Positions 17,704 to 30,933 of a stretch of 64,000 nucleotides of DNA are shown here, one piece after another. This DNA comes from Methanoregula formicica SMSP (lineage in GTDB: Archaea > Halobacteriota > Methanomicrobia > Methanomicrobiales > Methanospirillaceae): positions 2,170,001 to 2,234,000 of the forward strand of contig NC_019943.1 in assembly GCF_000327485.1 (NCBI RefSeq), written 5' to 3'. The position numbers were made by a program, and so were the translations under genes. The notes under the pieces were generated by a model. It saw only the letters and a list, made by a program, of their open reading frames with translations, made no database searches and was not told where the DNA came from. The first letter of the stretch is position 1. Each line of letters begins with the position of its first letter.

Positions 17704-17967
17704 ATGGCAAATGCTGACAAGACAATGGAAAACTGTATCCTGATGCTGCAGCACATCCAGGAAGACAGTTCAATACCGAGAAATATCCGGCGGGTCGCTG
17801 ACGAGACCCGCGCCATGCTCTTAAACAACAACAAGGCAATGGGGCTGCGCGCAGCAGAAGCCATTTCCAAGATTGACGAGATCTCCAACGACCCCAATAT
17901 GCCCATTCACGCGCGGACCCGCATCTGGGAACTCGTCTCCCAGCTCGAGACCATCCCGCTGGACTGA
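17704..17967 (+). CDS. UPF0147 family protein
   Basis: The protein has 87 residues, is all helical and soluble. It matches the UPF0147 pattern closely: dipeptide Ile-Pro-Arg-Asn-Ile-Arg-Arg in the middle, [19 protein letters not shown] and the end [17 protein letters not shown]. The family is nearly universal in euryarchaea and short, as here. Its role is not established. It stands alone, with its own TATA-like element upstream. Confidence 0.92.
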   Translation: MANADKTMENCILMLQHIQEDSSIPRNIRRVADETRAMLLNNNKAMGLRAAEAISKIDEISNDPNMPIHARTRIWELVSQLETIPLD

Positions 17968-18033
17968 CACCCCATCACTGTTTTTCCCGCGTCCTTTCAG
18001 GGGAGCGGAGGCTTTACCAAAACAACGGAACGC

Positions 18034-18375
18034 TCAGGTCTCTTTCCTGAGCTGATCCTTGATCTCGCGGATATCCCGCCGCATCTCGTCAGAGTAGGGC
18101 GAGAACCGGTAACTCAGGTTGTTCTCCACTTGCCAGAACCCTATCTTCTCGTCGTAATGCCCGATGAGGTAACAGATGATGACATACCCGGGAATCGAGA
18201 GTGCGATGACCTCCGGCATGGTCAGCCCAAGGTGGATCCAGAAGAAGTCCTCGAAGAGCTTGGCGTTCGCCGTGATGATACCGAAGTTAAGCACGATCTG
18301 GGTCCACGATGTTCCCCGCACGTACCGCTGCTTGAAGAGTGCCAGGTTGTACAGGAGCCCGTGATTCTCTGTCAT
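18034..18375 (-). CDS. Membrane protein of unknown function
   Basis: The protein has 113 residues. A hydrophilic N-terminus (LLYNLALFKQRYVRGTSW) precedes one or two hydrophobic helices (about 20-36 and 52-78, including MPEVIALSIPGYVIICYLIGH). A charged, helical C-terminal tail (EMRRDIREIKDQLRKE) looks like a short coiled coil. The ATG at 18375 was taken because the protein is compact from there; an upstream extension to 18417 has no support. Similar proteins occur in methanogens, but I do not recognise the family. Confidence 0.6.
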   Translation of the reverse strand: MTENHGLLYNLALFKQRYVRGTSWTQIVLNFGIITANAKLFEDFFWIHLGLTMPEVIALSIPGYVIICYLIGHYDEKIGFWQVENNLSYRFSPYSDEMRRDIREIKDQLRKET

Positions 18376-18495
18376 GGATACTTCTTTTTGGCAGGATAAG
18401 AAATCCTTTCTTGTCAAGGTAACATGGTGCCCCTACGCAGCCGGCAATCCGTGGGAAAGCGGAATGCTGTACGGGACCCCCGCGCATGAACCACA

Positions 18496-19119
18496 TTACC
18501 GCTCCACGACGGACTCCTCAGCCTGCCGGGCCGGGCAGAAGTTGCAGATAGAGTAAAAGACATCCTTTTCCTTGTCCCGGATCAGGCAGTAATAGTCGCT
18601 TCCCCGCTGTTCCACCGTAAAACCGCCGGGGAAGGGCATGCCCACCGGGTGCCCCGGCTCCTCAAGGACGAACATCGTGAACGCGGCAACCAGGTAATAG
18701 AAGAACCGGTTCTTGGGATTCTGGAAATAAGGGTTCCGTTCGCCCGCATCGTTCCACGCATAAAGGCCCGAAGGGAGCATGGTGCAGAACGCCTCGAACC
18801 GCTCCCGGTCCCGGATCGGGCCGGTGAGCCGGCAGAATGCCCCGCTCCGGTACATGGAGAGGAGGCGGTGATGGGCACTGAAGAGCTGGTCCCGGAAATA
18901 CGGGGCAACGGCCTCGCGGTACGGCGACGGGAGCTTCTCGATCTCGGCATTCAGCCGGCCGCCGATGATCTGGAGGTCGAAGAGGGAGTACTTCCCTGCT
19001 TCGGATGCCAGGATTTCCCCGAGTTCCCCCCTGGTGCGGGCGGAGCGGAGTCGTTCTGCGATCACCCGTACATGATCCGGAGTGTTGTATTCTTCTTCCT
19101 CGGAGATGAATGAGGTCAT
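18496..19119 (-). CDS. UPF0305 / DUF2115 family protein
   Basis: The protein has 207 residues and is soluble. The pattern FRDQLFSAHHRLLSMYRSGA in the middle, followed later by GDFxVE-like and YYCLIRDKEKDV segments and a C-terminal CNFCPARQ pair of cysteines, matches the methanogen-specific UPF0305 family (formerly DUF2115). The paired Cys near the end, with others in the middle, could bind a metal or cluster. Function is unknown; the family is largely confined to methanogens, which supports the assignment of the organism. The start fits the short acidic leader typical of the family. Confidence 0.85.
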   Translation of the reverse strand: MTSFISEEEEYNTPDHVRVIAERLRSARTRGELGEILASEAGKYSLFDLQIIGGRLNAEIEKLPSPYREAVAPYFRDQLFSAHHRLLSMYRSGAFCRLTGPIRDRERFEAFCTMLPSGLYAWNDAGERNPYFQNPKNRFFYYLVAAFTMFVLEEPGHPVGMPFPGGFTVEQRGSDYYCLIRDKEKDVFYSICNFCPARQAEESVVER

Positions 19120-19262
19120 TGCTGTCTCTTCTGTACAGTCATTGACACCGCAACCGCATAAAAAAACCGGTCTCCCCAGTCCAACTCCCGCCCGATAGAC
19201 GTATCAGGTACGGGGCCAATTGCTCATCAGCGGTTCAGCGAACCTTTTCTGAGGCCTTGTCT

Positions 19263-19963
19263 ATGGGAGAATACCAAAAGTATCTGGCAGAACTCCTGGG
19301 AACGTTTATCCTTGTTTTCATCGGCACCGGTGCGGCAGTTATCACCGGAAAAACCCTTGGTGTCCGGGGCATTGCATTCGCATTGGGGTTGCAGTACTTG
19401 TAATGATGGACTATGCAATCGGTCCGATATCGGGATGCCATATCAATCCCGCTGTGACAATTGCGATGCTCGCCAACGGGAAGACCCCCCCAAAGGATGC
19501 CGTCATCTATATTGTAGTACAGTGTATTGGTGCAGTGATTGCATCGGCCCTGCTGCTCCTGATCCTGACCGGGAACCCCGCGTACAATATTGCCGCCAAC
19601 GGCCTCGGGCAGAGCGGGTATGGGAGCGCCTCGCTGGGCGGGTATTCGGTTGTATCCTGTTTCATTGCCGAACTGGTCCTTACCTTCATCTTCCTGATGG
19701 TCATATTCTCCGCCACCAGCAAGGCCGCACCAGCGGGCTTTGCCGGCATTGCCATCGGTCTTGGCCTCTTCATCATCCATCTCTTCGGTATCATGGTCAG
19801 CGGGGCATCGGCCAACCCTGCACGGAGCCTTGGTCCCGCCCTCCTTGTCGGGGGCACTGCCCTTGGCCAGCTCTGGTTGTATATCGTCGCGCCGGTCATC
19901 GGGGCCATCATCGCGGCACTGGTGTGGAAACACCTGTTCAGAAACGGTGCAGCGCTCGGATAA
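19263..19963 (+). pseudogene. Aquaporin/MIP channel, frameshifted
   Basis: The frame from ATG 19263 encodes LAELLGTFILVFIGTGAAV (TM1 of a MIP channel) and stops at 19401-19403 after 46 residues. A second frame, beginning at ATG 19403, carries the rest: first pore motif SGCHINPAVT, second pore motif SGASANPARSLGP and the last helices. Adding one base near 19388-19391 gives continuous FALGxAVLVMMDYAIG, exactly as expected between TM1 and the first NPA. The whole would be about 233 residues, normal for the family. It is either a recent one-base deletion or a sequencing error. If functional it would conduct water or small uncharged solutes. The ending at 19963 looks complete. Confidence 0.85.
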
Positions 19964-20051
19964 TCCCCCTTTTCCGGACAAGGCCGGTCCTCCGCATTAC
20001 GATATTCCGGCATCCTTTTTTACCTCCCGCTCACCATATGATCCTTGATCC

Positions 20052-20969
20052 ATGGATCTCCTTTCCATCGTCCTCATCGTGGCAGGTCTCTGTCTCTTCG
20101 AGACCATAACGAGCATTGACAACGCCATCATCAATGCCGAGGTCCTCTCGACCATGAGCGAGCGGGCGAAGCGCTGGTTCCTCCTCTGGGGCCTCATCAT
20201 CGCCGTCTTTGCCGTGCGCGGCCTCCTGCCCTGGCTGATCGTCTGGCTCTCGTCACCGGCGCTCGGGCCCGTCGGGGCGTTCATGGCCACCTTCTCAAGC
20301 GACCCGGCCGTGATCGCGGCCATTGAGGAATCCGCCCCCATGCTCCTGATATTCGGCGGGACATTCCTCATATTCCTCTTCTTCCACTGGCTCTTTTTAG
20401 AGCACAAGAACTTCGGCCTCCGGGGTGAGCGGTTCTTTGTCCGGCAGGGCGTCTGGTTCTTTGCGGTCGTCTCGTTACTCCTGACCGGGCTCGTCTGGTT
20501 CGCCCTCGGGAAGAGCACGATGCTGGCGTTTGGTGCGGTGGTCGGGTCGACTGCATTCTTTATTGTCCACGGGTTCCGGCAGAACGCCGAGCAGGCCGAG
20601 CAAAAGATGCTGCATGGAGACATGTCGGATCTGTCCAAGATCTTCTACCTTGAAGTGATCGATGCGACCTTCTCGATCGACGGCGTCATCGGGGCGTTCG
20701 CCTTCACGATGGCAGTCCCCCTCATCCTTCTCGGCAACGGCCTCGGGGCCTTCGTGGTCCGGGAACTGACCGTCAGGAACGTCGAGAATATCAGGAAGTA
20801 CCTGTATCTCAAGAACGGGGCGATGTACTCGATCTTCTTCCTCGGCATCATCATGATCCTGGACAGTTTCGGCGTTCACATCCCGTTCTGGATCTCCCCG
20901 GCCATAACCTTCGGTATCGTCGGATTCTTCTATGTAAAATCGGTTAAGGCGATCGCAAAGACTGCATGA
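20052..20969 (+). CDS. TerC-family (DUF475) integral membrane protein
   Basis: The protein has 305 residues and about eight helices. TM1 carries the family signature LFETITSIDNAIINAEVL (acidic residues with Asn, about residues 16-33). The mirrored second half has YLEVIDATFSIDGVIGAFAF (about 198-217). These two Glu/Asp-rich helices are the hallmark of the TerC/DUF475 family, some members of which export or handle metals such as manganese. It has no Ter-operon neighbours here. Start ATG at 20052; it follows the frameshifted aquaporin by 88 bases on the same strand. Confidence 0.88.
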   Translation: MDLLSIVLIVAGLCLFETITSIDNAIINAEVLSTMSERAKRWFLLWGLIIAVFAVRGLLPWLIVWLSSPALGPVGAFMATFSSDPAVIAAIEESAPMLLIFGGTFLIFLFFHWLFLEHKNFGLRGERFFVRQGVWFFAVVSLLLTGLVWFALGKSTMLAFGAVVGSTAFFIVHGFRQNAEQAEQKMLHGDMSDLSKIFYLEVIDATFSIDGVIGAFAFTMAVPLILLGNGLGAFVVRELTVRNVENIRKYLYLKNGAMYSIFFLGIIMILDSFGVHIPFWISPAITFGIVGFFYVKSVKAIAKTA

Positions 20970-21101
20970 GGGGATCCACCCGGATGAAGGGGGCCATGTC
21001 ATTGCTCTCTGCCTGCGACAGGCTCACGCATGGGAGAGAGAAGATATCAGGCAGGGGGTAAGGGGATGGTGCCGTTCACGGGCCGGGGCGGGATCCGAAG
21101 A

Positions 21102-22205
21102 TTATTTTTTAACCCACCCGTTGACAACGATCCCGTCGATGACCGGGTTCCCGTACAGGTTGCTGATGATCCCCTCCAGGATCCGGGGGGACCCGTCCTC
21201 GCACTTCACGGGAAGGTTCACGGCGCGGACCATGCCCGGGGTCGTTAAGACCTCCTCAAGCACCTGCCGGAAGACCGGCAGGCTTTCTTCTGTGAGGATG
21301 ACGGAGAACGGCTTTCCTACGATGCATTCCGGGTCATAGCCGAGATACCGCGTGATCGAGGGGCTCTCGTGCCGGAGGGTCCCGTCGCGGTCCAGGACCG
21401 CAATCACATCGGAGGTGTCCTCGATGAGCGAGCGAAAGAACTCCTCGTTCTGCCGGGATTGCTCTTCCAGCGTCTTCTGGGCCGTAATGTCCCGGATCGA
21501 TATCGCAAAGAGGACGACATCTCCCTCGGGGGATGTAACCGGGTAGATCGCTGCATCGAACCAGCGGTTGTGGAACTCCTCCTGGAACCGGACCGGCTCC
21601 TTCTGGTTCGTGTTGAGGTTCCATGCAGCCATGCGGGACGAGAGGATCCCCTGCGTGACCAGCCGGGCGATATCGGTCCCGATGAAGTCGCGGACATCCC
21701 TGCCGGCTTTTTTTGCAAGGGCCTGGTTGACGGCAAGGAATTTCCCGCGGGGATCGATCAGGAAGAGGAAGTCATCGGTTGCATCGAGGATCACGCGGGT
21801 GGTCTCCTCGCTGATCCTGAGGGCATGTTCCATGGCGTACTTGTACAGGGCCATCTCAATGGTTGTCTTGAGCTCCAGCTCCCGGAACGGTTTTAAAATA
21901 TACCCAAACGGCTCGGTCAGCTTGGCTTTGGCGAGGAACGAGTCGTCGCTGTACGCTGTCAGGTACACGACCGGAATGTGACAGTGCCGGCGGATCTTGT
22001 CGGCAGCTTCGATGCCGTTCATCCTGCCGGCCAGCATGATGTCCATCAGGATAAGGTCAGGGTGCAGCTCCGCAGCCTTGCGTACGGCAAGCTCTCCGGT
22101 TGTGGCAACGGCAACAACGGAATACCCCATCTCCACAAGGCTCTTTCTGATATCCATCCCGGTAACGGCCTCGTCTTCGACAATCAGGATCTTGGCTTCA
22201 CTCAT
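21102..22205 (-). CDS. Response regulator with two PAS domains
   Basis: The protein has 367 residues. The receiver domain (about 5-118) has ILIVEDEAVTGMDI, the phosphoacceptor Asp in LILMDIMLAGRMNG, a Thr in VVYLTAYSDD and Lys-Pro-Phe in YILKPFRELE. Two PAS domains follow (about 130-245 and 252-360; LDATDDFLFLIDPRGKFLAV and EDTSDVIAVLDRDGTLRHES). No kinase or DNA-binding domain is present, so output may go through the PAS domains or a partner. It lies 3 bases downstream of the hybrid kinase gene at 22209-24572 and is surely cotranscribed and its likely phosphorylation partner. Confidence 0.9.
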   Translation of the reverse strand: MSEAKILIVEDEAVTGMDIRKSLVEMGYSVVAVATTGELAVRKAAELHPDLILMDIMLAGRMNGIEAADKIRRHCHIPVVYLTAYSDDSFLAKAKLTEPFGYILKPFRELELKTTIEMALYKYAMEHALRISEETTRVILDATDDFLFLIDPRGKFLAVNQALAKKAGRDVRDFIGTDIARLVTQGILSSRMAAWNLNTNQKEPVRFQEEFHNRWFDAAIYPVTSPEGDVVLFAISIRDITAQKTLEEQSRQNEEFFRSLIEDTSDVIAVLDRDGTLRHESPSITRYLGYDPECIVGKPFSVILTEESLPVFRQVLEEVLTTPGMVRAVNLPVKCEDGSPRILEGIISNLYGNPVIDGIVVNGWVKK

Positions 22206-22208
22206 TCT

Positions 22209-24572
22209 CTATTCCCCCGCTATCTCTTTTGTGAACTCGATTCGGAACTCCGTTCCCCCGATTCGGTCCAGTGCTATCGTCCCGACCAGCTGCCCGACAA
22301 GCGAGATAACCAGCTGGAGGCCCAGCGTCTCGATATTGTCAAGGCCGATGGTCTCCGGAAGGCCGATCCCGTCATCCCTGACGATAAGCGTGTACCGGTC
22401 GCCGTCCTGCCCGAGGCTCACGAGGATGGTCCCGGTCCGGTCCCCGGGATAGGCATACTTGAATGCATTGGAGAGGAGCTCGTTGATGATCAGGCTGACA
22501 GGGATGGCTTTCTCCAGAGGCAGGATGACATTCTGGCCTTGGATATCCACCCTGATCTTGCCTCTCGGCACTCCGTATGACTGCAACAGGTTTTCGGAGA
22601 TCTTTTTCAGGTAATCATGGAAATCGATCTCGGCAAAACTTTTTGACTGGTACAGTTTCTCGTGGACGAGGGCAATGGACATGACCCGGTTCTGGCTCTC
22701 CAGGAGCGCCTCCCTGCTCTTTTCGTCCTTGAGCAGTTTGATCTGGAGGTTTAAGAGGCTTGAAATCACCTGCATGTTGTTCTTGACACGGTGGTGGATC
22801 TCTTTTAAAAGCGTCTCCTTCTCCTTTAAGGATGCCGCTACGGCGTTCTGCAGGTTCTTTCTCTCCGTGATGTTCCGGGCAATCCCGGAATAACCGGTGT
22901 ACGCGTTCTCCTTATCAAAGGTCGGTGTTGCATTGATCTCATAGAGGACGGTTTTGCTATTTCCCGGTGAAAGGAGCGGGAACTCAAATCCTGCAATCAG
23001 GTCATGGGTGGGGGCAGATGGATCCAGGAGCCTGCGGATCTGGTCGCGGTACTCCGCGGGTGCTACATCAATAATATTGATGGTATCCTGCAACCTGCCA
23101 CTCTCCTCAAGCGCGTGGGGACTGATGTACGTGATCAGGCCGGACGGATCAACATGGAAGACGATATCGCCGATCTGCTCGACCAGGGTACGGTACTTCT
23201 CCTCGCTTGCAAGAAGCGCTTCCATGACACGGTTCTTCTCGGCAATCTCCTTCTGAAGGCTCTCGGTAAGCTCACTCAGCTCGCGTGTCCGTTCCTTCAC
23301 CTTATGCTCAAGGCCGGAGTATGCCTCTTTTAAGGCAGATTCCTGCTTTTTCTGTTCTGTCAGGTCGATAACAACACCGCGGATCCCGGTGATGCTCTGG
23401 CTCTTCCAGTCATGGATGGCAGCCGAGCGGATTATGGCAGGGAATCGTGAACCGTCTTTTTTCATCAGGGTATATTCATGGGGGCTGCGTTCCCTGCCGC
23501 GGAAGAGTTCCACGACACCCTGCTTTGCAGCCTCACGCTCCTCGGGAACGATATAGTCCAGAATATTGATGCCGTTCACGATATCGGCAGCTGTAATCCC
23601 GAATGTCGGGTAGGTGAGGCGGTTGGCAAAGGTGGCCCGGCCCTCGCGGTCGGTCTCGAATACCATGATGGGAAGGAAATCCGCAAGGGTCCGGTACTTC
23701 TCCTCACTTGCAAGAAGCGCAGACTCCATCTGCTTCCGGTCCGTCACATCATGGAGCACCCCCTCGATGGCAACGGGGTTTCCCCCGGTGTCCCGCAGGA
23801 TATGGCTTGTGACCGACACATCCCGGGGAACACCGTCCTTGTTCTGCAGGATGATCTCGTAATCGTGGACCGAGCCGTTCAGCAGGAGCTCTTCGACAAG
23901 CTGCTGCCTCTGTTCCGGGTCCGGGTAGAGATCCAGGACGGAATGGCCGATGAGCTCAGCAGGGTCATACCCGGTCAGTTTCAGGCAGGATGGAGAGAGT
24001 GCCTGGATAATCCCCTGCATGTCGGTCTTGTAATACAGGTCATCGAACGTCTCGAAGATGGCGCGGTACTTCTCCTCACTTTTCCTCAGGGCTTCTTCGG
24101 TCCGGCGGCGGTTCACGACCTGCTCGATCTTGTGCGTGAGGTCGAGGAACATTGCCTTTGGGTTGCCGCCCTTGGCAAGGTAAAAGTCAGCGCCGGAATT
24201 GTAGGCCTCGATGACGGCATCCTCACGGCCTTTCCCGGTGAAGATGATGAAGGGGACCGTGTTGCCTTCCGTTCTCAGCTGTCGCAGGAATTCGATGCCA
24301 TCGGTACCGGGCATCTGGTAATCGGAGACGATGACATCATAGTTGTTCTTCTCCATCATCTCCCGTGCAGAGCGGACATTCGTTGTCGTATCCACAGAAA
24401 GCCGACCCTGCTTCTCAAGAGAGAGTTTTGTCGGTTCAAGGAGGGCAGGCTCATCGTCAACGTACAGGACAGAGATAGGCAGGCCGGTGCCGGGCTCATC
24501 GTTCTCCGGCATGAGATGGGTGCCATGCGCGGGATCTGCAAGGCGCTTCTGCCTCCTGCTGTGGGACTCCAT
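22209..24572 (-). CDS. Receiver-PAS-PAS-PAS hybrid sensor histidine kinase (HisKA_2 type)
   Basis: The protein has 787 residues and no membrane helix. A receiver (about 33-150; VLYVDDEPALLEPTK, VIVSDYQMPGTDG) leads into three PAS domains (about 165-280, 285-410 and 455-580) separated by a coiled coil. It ends in a HisKA_2 dimerization domain (LLKEIHHRVKNNMQVISSLL, His about 597) and HATPase (NELLSNAFKYAYPG, RDDGIGLPE). ATG 24572 was taken because AGGAAGG lies 7 bases upstream and a TATA box is suitably placed; ATG 24512 is an alternative. It is paired with the downstream response regulator. The receiver-plus-PAS layout matches the kinase at 35934-38228, with which it shares the wording FIIFTGKGRED. 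Confidence 0.92.
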   Translation of the reverse strand: MESHSRRQKRLADPAHGTHLMPENDEPGTGLPISVLYVDDEPALLEPTKLSLEKQGRLSVDTTTNVRSAREMMEKNNYDVIVSDYQMPGTDGIEFLRQLRTEGNTVPFIIFTGKGREDAVIEAYNSGADFYLAKGGNPKAMFLDLTHKIEQVVNRRRTEEALRKSEEKYRAIFETFDDLYYKTDMQGIIQALSPSCLKLTGYDPAELIGHSVLDLYPDPEQRQQLVEELLLNGSVHDYEIILQNKDGVPRDVSVTSHILRDTGGNPVAIEGVLHDVTDRKQMESALLASEEKYRTLADFLPIMVFETDREGRATFANRLTYPTFGITAADIVNGINILDYIVPEEREAAKQGVVELFRGRERSPHEYTLMKKDGSRFPAIIRSAAIHDWKSQSITGIRGVVIDLTEQKKQESALKEAYSGLEHKVKERTRELSELTESLQKEIAEKNRVMEALLASEEKYRTLVEQIGDIVFHVDPSGLITYISPHALEESGRLQDTINIIDVAPAEYRDQIRRLLDPSAPTHDLIAGFEFPLLSPGNSKTVLYEINATPTFDKENAYTGYSGIARNITERKNLQNAVAASLKEKETLLKEIHHRVKNNMQVISSLLNLQIKLLKDEKSREALLESQNRVMSIALVHEKLYQSKSFAEIDFHDYLKKISENLLQSYGVPRGKIRVDIQGQNVILPLEKAIPVSLIINELLSNAFKYAYPGDRTGTILVSLGQDGDRYTLIVRDDGIGLPETIGLDNIETLGLQLVISLVGQLVGTIALDRIGGTEFRIEFTKEIAGE

Positions 24573-24607
24573 CTGCCGGCCTTCCTGATACGTGAATACA
24601 CTAGTAA

Positions 24608-24624
24608 GTACGTATATAAAATTT
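24608..24624 (-). promoter_or_regulatory. TATA box of the hybrid kinase operon
   Basis: On the minus strand, AATTTTATATACGTAC is a clear archaeal TATA element about 37-50 bases upstream of the start at 24572, implying a short leader that contains the ribosome-binding site AGGAAGG. Confidence 0.55.
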
Positions 24625-24762
24625 GTTGTCGTACCCCTGAACCGATTCCCTCAATTGAGGGACACCGAAGTAGGAATTGAACGTTCTTAAATATAAAAAC
24701 AGGGGATTAGATCCCAGAGGAAAGGGGAGAGCCGCAAGGGATCGTCCGGTATTTCTGGCAAC

Positions 24763-25572
24763 CTACCGGCTCCCGTATGACCGCACGTGTTTCCAGGACC
24801 GCTGGAGACTGGCCGCATCCGGGTTCTCCTCATCGTACATCGCACAATCCTGCCGCTGGTACAGGATCCGGTCGCGGCCAACCGGGCAGACCCTGATGCA
24901 GATCCCGCAGGGAGAGAGAGCCCGTTTGTTCAACGCTTCCGAACGGGCCGTGCAGATCAGTTTATCGGTAAGGCCGTCAGGGTATTCCTGCCCGGGAAGG
25001 GCATTTACCGGGCAGGCATCAACACACCGCATGCACCGGGTGCAGAGGGGCTCTTCCCTGACCGTATCAGGAGGGATCTCTGCTGCGGTGAATACGGAGG
25101 CAAACCGGACCCGGGGGCCGAACTCCGGTGTGAGAAGGACATTATTTACCCCGAAATTGCCGAGACCTGCAAGGAATGCGGCATGGCGGTGGGAGAAGAA
25201 GGCAACCGGTTTCTCTTTTACAATCTCAAGCGAGCCATACCCATCCCGCGGGATCCAGACCGAGGGGAACCCCCGCGATGCAAGGAACGATGCAATCCGG
25301 TACCCGTCCTGGTCCAGCAGGCTGTTGACCGTCTTATATAATTCGTGATACCAGATTGACGGGGCGGAATCAACGATGGGCAGGCTGACCGGCAGGCCGA
25401 ACACAATCACGGTCTTTGTTTCCGGGTAGATCGACAGCGGGCGGAATGCTTCAGGCACCCAAGGGTCGAGAAGCGGCTGATCCCAGCGATCGGCCGGGGC
25501 AAACCCGACGAGGGGGATATCGAGCGCTGCGCATTTCTGCCGGATCTCCTGCTTCAGGTCATCAACGGCCAT
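24763..25572 (-). CDS. QueG-like 4Fe-4S protein (epoxyqueuosine reductase family)
   Basis: The protein has 269 residues. A substrate/cofactor-type N-terminal part (DIPLVGFAPADRW, AGLGNFGVNNVLLTPEFGPR) precedes a two-cluster ferredoxin region: CTRCMRCVDACPVNAL (about 176-191) and CGICIRVCPVG (about 226-236). This is the QueG/reductive-dehalogenase-like arrangement. True QueG acts in bacterial queuosine synthesis, which archaea do not use in the same way, so the substrate is uncertain. ATG 25572 is preferred (GGGTGA 8 bases upstream, 4 bases after the upstream stop); a GTG at 25584 overlapping the upstream gene is an alternative. Cotranscribed with the YjbQ-family gene. Confidence 0.8.
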   Translation of the reverse strand: MAVDDLKQEIRQKCAALDIPLVGFAPADRWDQPLLDPWVPEAFRPLSIYPETKTVIVFGLPVSLPIVDSAPSIWYHELYKTVNSLLDQDGYRIASFLASRGFPSVWIPRDGYGSLEIVKEKPVAFFSHRHAAFLAGLGNFGVNNVLLTPEFGPRVRFASVFTAAEIPPDTVREEPLCTRCMRCVDACPVNALPGQEYPDGLTDKLICTARSEALNKRALSPCGICIRVCPVGRDRILYQRQDCAMYDEENPDAASLQRSWKHVRSYGSR

Positions 25573-25576
25573 ACGC

Positions 25577-25993
25577 TTATTCACCCGTTATGGTGCAGGT
25601 GACCGAGCGTGTTCTCCCTGCATTCACGTCCAGTTCAAGGAGGACAACCTGCTGCCAGGTCCCGCAGAGCAGTTCGCCGTTCCCGACCGGCAGCGTCAGG
25701 GTGGGGCCGACCAGTGCAGCCTTGACATGGGACCGGCCGTTCCCGTCACCCCACCGGGTATTGTGGGCATAGGGAATGGTGTCGGGGGCGAGGACGGACA
25801 ATGCCCGTTTCAGGTCTGCGAGCACCCCCGGCTCGTATTCAATGGTCGTGAGTGCGGCAGTCGAGTGCCGGGCAAACAGGTGGACAAGTCCTTCCTTTAT
25901 CCTGCTCTCTTTTACTGCCCGCCTCACCTCTTCGGTAATATCAATGATGTCACCTTCGCTCCGCGAAGTGACGTTCAGTTCTTTCCGGTACAT
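25577..25993 (-). CDS. YjbQ / UPF0047 family protein
   Basis: The protein has 138 residues and is a single compact domain. Family hallmarks are HSTAALTTIEYEPGVLADL (about residues 43-61), HNTRWGDGNGRSHVKAALVG and LCGTWQQVVLLELD. Family proteins form trimers and some have thiamin phosphate synthase side activity; the true role is unknown. The start at 25993 matches the family N-terminus (YRKELNVTSRSEGDIIDIT). It is upstream of, and nearly touching, the QueG-like gene, so the two form an operon. Confidence 0.92.
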   Translation of the reverse strand: MYRKELNVTSRSEGDIIDITEEVRRAVKESRIKEGLVHLFARHSTAALTTIEYEPGVLADLKRALSVLAPDTIPYAHNTRWGDGNGRSHVKAALVGPTLTLPVGNGELLCGTWQQVVLLELDVNAGRTRSVTCTITGE

Positions 25994-26085
25994 GAACGAT
26001 CCTAATCAGGGATGTCGGGGGCAGGAGAGATAAAGGATGCTCTCCCGCCATGAATACCCAAAAAAACAGGGAACGGGTAAAACGG

Positions 26086-30670
<4,585 letters not shown>

Positions 30671-30933
30671 TTAAAAAAACCATCAAAATTGCGCAGAATT
30701 TCCACATATACTATTAGTGCCGTGAGCATATAAGCGCTGTGCTCGATTTTCAGGCGGTAAAAGAGGAATTTCCCGGCAGGAAAAAACGGGGATATTTGAA
30801 GAGATTGACAGAAAAATATATTTTAGGATTTTTTTTCATGGAGGCTACCCGCCGGTGCGATTTTCTGTACGGTCCAGCAGGTACCCCGAGCCTTCCGGCC
30901 CGTGCCGGGACATTTCTTCGTTCTTTCTCCAAG

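Noticed and set aside
19403-19963. Aquaporin as a complete 186-residue gene starting at 19403
   Set aside because: It would lack TM1, whose coding sequence lies directly upstream in another frame.
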